Source: an uncultured Saprospirales bacterium
GTDB taxonomy: Bacteria > Bacteroidota > Bacteroidia > Chitinophagales > Saprospiraceae
Reading direction: 5' to 3'
DNA length: 10,155 nt
Assembly (NCBI GenBank): GCA_937926355.1
Contig: CALAZP010000314.1
Coordinates: forward strand, 1-10,155
In this document: piece by piece, positions 7,129 to 10,155 of the stretch
Position numbering within the stretch: position 1 is the first letter of the stretch
Layout of the letters: each line of letters starts with the position of its first letter
Program-made: the position numbers and the translations under genes
Notes under the pieces: model-generated
Told to the model about the DNA's origin: nothing
Seen by the model: the letters and a program-made list of their open reading frames with translations, nothing else
Database searches by the model: none

Positions 7129-9309
7129 ATGAAAAATCATCTTACCTTAATTTTATTATGCCTTGCGGCAAAAGCCAGTTGGGCGCAAAAAATCAATGAA
7201 AATTTCAGATTACATATCGCTAAAACTGATCAAAATATCGAAATAGATGGATTGCTCAATGAACCTGTTTGGAACCAATGCGACGTAGCTGAAAATTTCC
7301 ATATGATTCAACCCGTAGACACTGCCCTCGCTACCCAGTTTTCCGAAATCCGAATGACCTACGACGACAAAAACCTTTACTTATCATTGATTTTTTTCAA
7401 TAATTCGGTTCAAGGCAACTACATCATAGAATCCCTCCGTAGGGATTTTTCGTTTAATAAAAACGATAACTTCCTTTTGGCAATGGATCCGTTCAATAAT
7501 AAAACCACAGGATTTTCCTTTGGAGTATCTGCCTATGGAGCGCAATGGGACGGCACTATGTCAAACGGAGGCAGTGTGGATCTCAATTGGGATACCAAAT
7601 GGGTCTCAGCAGTTACCTATGACGATGAAAAATGGATTGCTGAAATGGCGATTCCCCTCAAATCAATACGGTATAAAGAAGGAGAAAAAGAATGGGGCAT
7701 CAACTTCAGTCGATTAGATTTAAAAGCAAATGAAAAATCCAGCTGGGCTCCAGTTCCTCGTCAATTCCCTTCCGTAAGTTTAGCGTACACAGGAGTATTG
7801 GTTTGGGATAACCCTCCGCCAGTACAAAAAAATAACGTCTCTTTGATTCCCTACACTTTGGCAATGTCCGCTTCAGAAAATGGAAATCCAGCTGAAAATA
7901 AATTAAAAATCGGAGGAGACGCTAAAGTGAGTTTGACGCCCTCTCTTAACCTCGATCTAACGGTCAATCCAGATTTTTCCCAAGCTGAAGTCGATCAGCA
8001 AGTCACCAATTTAGATCGCTTTGAATTGTTTTTCCCCGAAAGGAGACAATTCTTTCTGGAAAATGCGGATTTGTTTGCCAACATAGGTTACAGAACTATC
8101 CGACCATTTTTTAGCAGAAGAATTGGACTAGGAGTGCCCATACAAGCTGGAGCTCGAATAAGCGGCAACCTCGATAATAATTGGCGGTTAGGTCTGATGA
8201 ATATCCAAACTCAAAGTCAACCAGATGAGGGATTACCCAATCAAAATTTCGGTGTAGTGACTTTACAAAGAAAAGTTTTAGCCCGGTCCAATGTCAACTT
8301 TATGATGGTCAACAAACAATCGTTTAATTACCCAGAAGGGACCACTCCTGAAACCTCCATCCATAAAAAGTACAACCGAAATATGGGGATGGAATTCAAT
8401 TTTGCCTCCCCCAATAACTTGTGGAACGGCAAAGCTTTCGTTATGAAATCTTTCTCGCCCGATCAACCGGACCAGACCCACGCTATTGCAGGCCACGTAG
8501 AATACAAATCCTTTAAGTGGAACATCAAACTCCAACAAGAAATCGTAGGAGAAAATTTTAATGCAGAAGTCGGATATGTTCCCAGGCGAGGGTTTACTAA
8601 AACTGACGCCAAAGTGGGATACCTGCACTATCTCAATCGAAAATCTGCCCTACTCTCTCATGGACCTTCTATTAATCAAACCTATTTTTTCAATCCACAA
8701 GGGCGCCAAACCGATAGAACGACTTATTTTGGATACTTATTTAATTTTCTCAACCGAAGCACCCTAGAGCTCGGTTTTATTAATCAATACATCAGACTGC
8801 AAAACACTTTTGATCCCATCCGTACTGGCATTGCGGTACTTGAATCGGGAACAGAGCACCAATGGAATGAAGTGGGTTTTGAGTACAATAGCAAACCTCA
8901 ATCACTGCTCACCTTTACCCTTGCGGGACAAACAGGAGGGTACTTCAATGGTGGCAAAAGATCTGCAATGGGTGCAGAAATAGGCTATCGATTTCAGCCT
9001 TACCTCTCCTTAAGTTCAGTCGTCAACTACAATTCAATTGATCTGCCTGCCCCCTGGAATAAAAATACCTTCACCGTCTTAGGAATAAAGGCGGATTTAA
9101 CCCTTACGAATAAATTGTTTTTTTCCAATTTATATCAATACAATGAACAGAGGAAACTTTGGAACTTTAATTCCCGGTTACAATGGAGGTATCAACCGGC
9201 TTCTGACTTATTTATTGTTTTCAATAGTTCGGAAATCAACGTATTAGACAACAGCCAGTATTGGAATTTGACAGTCAAACTCAATTATTGGTTAAATTTT
9301 AATAATTGA
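7129..9309 (+). CDS. DUF5916 protein with CBM9-like N-terminal domain, probable outer-membrane barrel
   Basis: From ATG 7129 the protein has 726 residues. A signal peptide (MKNHLTLILL core, ASWA ending at residue 19, then QK) is followed by a CBM9-like beta domain at about 28-225, with IEIDGLLNEPVWNQ, YDDKNLYLSL, DNFLLAMDPFNNK, WIAEMAIPLKSIRY and WGINFSRL. The DUF5916 signature follows at about 277-316: LTVNPDFSQAEVDQ, NLDRFELFFPERRQFFLENADLF. The remaining 400 residues alternate polar and aromatic residues with many N, Y, F and W, as in an outer-membrane beta-barrel, ending LTVKLNYWLNFNN. Function of the family is not established; a role in binding or importing an envelope or extracellular ligand is only inference. 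A TTG at 7078 would extend it into the sua5 gene and is rejected. The start lies 10 nt after the Sua5 stop. Confidence 0.9.
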   Translation: MKNHLTLILLCLAAKASWAQKINENFRLHIAKTDQNIEIDGLLNEPVWNQCDVAENFHMIQPVDTALATQFSEIRMTYDDKNLYLSLIFFNNSVQGNYIIESLRRDFSFNKNDNFLLAMDPFNNKTTGFSFGVSAYGAQWDGTMSNGGSVDLNWDTKWVSAVTYDDEKWIAEMAIPLKSIRYKEGEKEWGINFSRLDLKANEKSSWAPVPRQFPSVSLAYTGVLVWDNPPPVQKNNVSLIPYTLAMSASENGNPAENKLKIGGDAKVSLTPSLNLDLTVNPDFSQAEVDQQVTNLDRFELFFPERRQFFLENADLFANIGYRTIRPFFSRRIGLGVPIQAGARISGNLDNNWRLGLMNIQTQSQPDEGLPNQNFGVVTLQRKVLARSNVNFMMVNKQSFNYPEGTTPETSIHKKYNRNMGMEFNFASPNNLWNGKAFVMKSFSPDQPDQTHAIAGHVEYKSFKWNIKLQQEIVGENFNAEVGYVPRRGFTKTDAKVGYLHYLNRKSALLSHGPSINQTYFFNPQGRQTDRTTYFGYLFNFLNRSTLELGFINQYIRLQNTFDPIRTGIAVLESGTEHQWNEVGFEYNSKPQSLLTFTLAGQTGGYFNGGKRSAMGAEIGYRFQPYLSLSSVVNYNSIDLPAPWNKNTFTVLGIKADLTLTNKLFFSNLYQYNEQRKLWNFNSRLQWRYQPASDLFIVFNSSEINVLDNSQYWNLTVKLNYWLNFNN

Positions 9310-10155
9310 AAAAAAGCTATTTATATCTGTTAGCCTCCATTTTGTTGGCCATGTTGCTGGCATGGCCTATGGTAGGCTATTATTTTTTCAGACCTAATAA
9401 CTCCATGTTTGCCTACGGGGGAGATGCCCTCTCCATATACTACAATATGGTTTTCCATATTTGCCACGGAGACGGAACCCTGCTCTCTAGCATGAATTAT
9501 CCTCACGGTGAACTGGTCTTTTTAACGGATGCACAAGGGGCCCTCTCCACCCTTTTGCAATGGGTTCACCTAAACTGGTTTCCGCTTTGCGATAAAGTCC
9601 TAGGCATCGCCAATGGACTAAATGTGTGGAGCGTTATCCTCGCCAATATTTTTATATTTTTAGTTTTACGTCAACTCAAAACTCCCCTTTGGATTGCAGC
9701 TCTCTTCGCTCCTTTAATCAGTTTGCTCTCCCCTCAAATCATTAGAATTAATGGCCATTTTGGATTGGCCTATCCCTTTCTCATCCCTCTTTCTATTTGG
9801 TGGTATTTAGGAAAAAAGAATGTCTTTGAATGGAAAGATGTACCCGTATGGATCGCTTTGCTTTTCTTTACTTTTAACAACCCCTACGCAGGCACCGGGC
9901 CTGCAGCCCTCTTAATATCAGCAGGTATATTCGGTCTTTTTCTTAAAAGACCATTAGGCATTAATCTATCCTCCCTGATTATGGGAATCCTCATTGTTTT
10001 GCCCGCCCTACTCTATTTTAAGACATTCGATCCTGTAACCGACAGAATCCAAAATCAATGGGGATTTTTTCACTATTACGCTACCCTTGAAGGCTTGATT
10101 GCTCCGCCTGGTTCCCTTTGGGATAGGTTATTCAAGGGCCTGTTTGGGATAGGTT
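9306..10155 (+). CDS. Polytopic membrane protein, partial (GT-C-like, unassigned)
   Basis: The frame is open to the right edge, giving 283 codons with the C-terminus missing. It starts at TTG 9306, which overlaps the preceding TGA by two bases (TTGA, four bases spanned); TAA lies in frame just before it, so this is the earliest possible start, the next being ATG 9351. The N-terminus reads (M)KKSYLYLLAS and leads to a first membrane span at about 4-28. A polar loop follows with GGD at 38-40 and MNYPHGE at 63-69. Further spans lie near 105-122, 127-143, 151-168, 180-213 (probably two) and 221-238, with SPQIIRINGHFGLAYPF at 142-158. The layout of a first span, then a conserved-looking acidic periplasmic loop, then many spans recalls GT-C glycosyltransferases, but I cannot assign a family. 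It appears translationally coupled to the DUF5916 gene. Confidence 0.85.
   Translation, partial: MKKSYLYLLASILLAMLLAWPMVGYYFFRPNNSMFAYGGDALSIYYNMVFHICHGDGTLLSSMNYPHGELVFLTDAQGALSTLLQWVHLNWFPLCDKVLGIANGLNVWSVILANIFIFLVLRQLKTPLWIAALFAPLISLLSPQIIRINGHFGLAYPFLIPLSIWWYLGKKNVFEWKDVPVWIALLFFTFNNPYAGTGPAALLISAGIFGLFLKRPLGINLSSLIMGILIVLPALLYFKTFDPVTDRIQNQWGFFHYYATLEGLIAPPGSLWDRLFKGLFGIG

Noticed and set aside
8278..8767. Frames of 116 and 68 codons overlapping the DUF5916 gene
   Set aside because: They are out-of-frame or antisense to a well-supported gene and show no recognisable features.

Overview
The window looks like a stretch of chromosome from a member of the Bacteroidota. The signs are AT-leaning DNA, starts preceded by A/T-rich leaders without clear Shine-Dalgarno sites, a TAnnTTTG-type -7 promoter box before murQ, a DUF5916 outer-membrane-type protein, and a tandem-repeat secreted protein of a kind common in this phylum. 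Genus cannot be told from the sequence alone. Apart from the two edge genes, the genes look intact and mostly housekeeping. I see no mobile element, CRISPR array, tRNA, rRNA or phage gene.

Left part (1-1192): the C-terminal end of a repeat protein with a 61-residue period is followed by a short promoter region and murQ (N-acetylmuramic acid 6-phosphate etherase, cell-wall recycling), both on the plus strand. A perfect 11-bp hairpin at 1166-1192 lies between murQ and the convergent minus-strand operon.

Middle (1191-4742, minus strand): priA (replication restart helicase), a YdhF-type aldo/keto reductase 16 nt behind it, and a previously hidden GTG-started ORF of 43 codons for a one-span membrane peptide. 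The stop codon of that ORF abuts the hairpin, which is followed by a T run on the minus strand and so fits best as the end of this operon.

Right part (4808-10155, plus strand): an operon divergent from priA with almost no gaps. It holds a signal-peptide-bearing M24 metallopeptidase (Xaa-Pro aminopeptidase-like), a Sua5-type threonylcarbamoyl-AMP synthase (tRNA t6A formation), a DUF5916 protein with a CBM9-like N-terminal domain and a beta-rich barrel-like C-terminal part, and a polytopic membrane protein cut by the window edge. The last gene starts at a TTG overlapping the preceding TGA.

I found no convincing new multi-gene system. The observations most worth a second look are the small membrane peptide at the tail of the priA operon, the unassigned polytopic membrane protein at the right edge, and a CxxCxxC cluster in the aldo/keto reductase.
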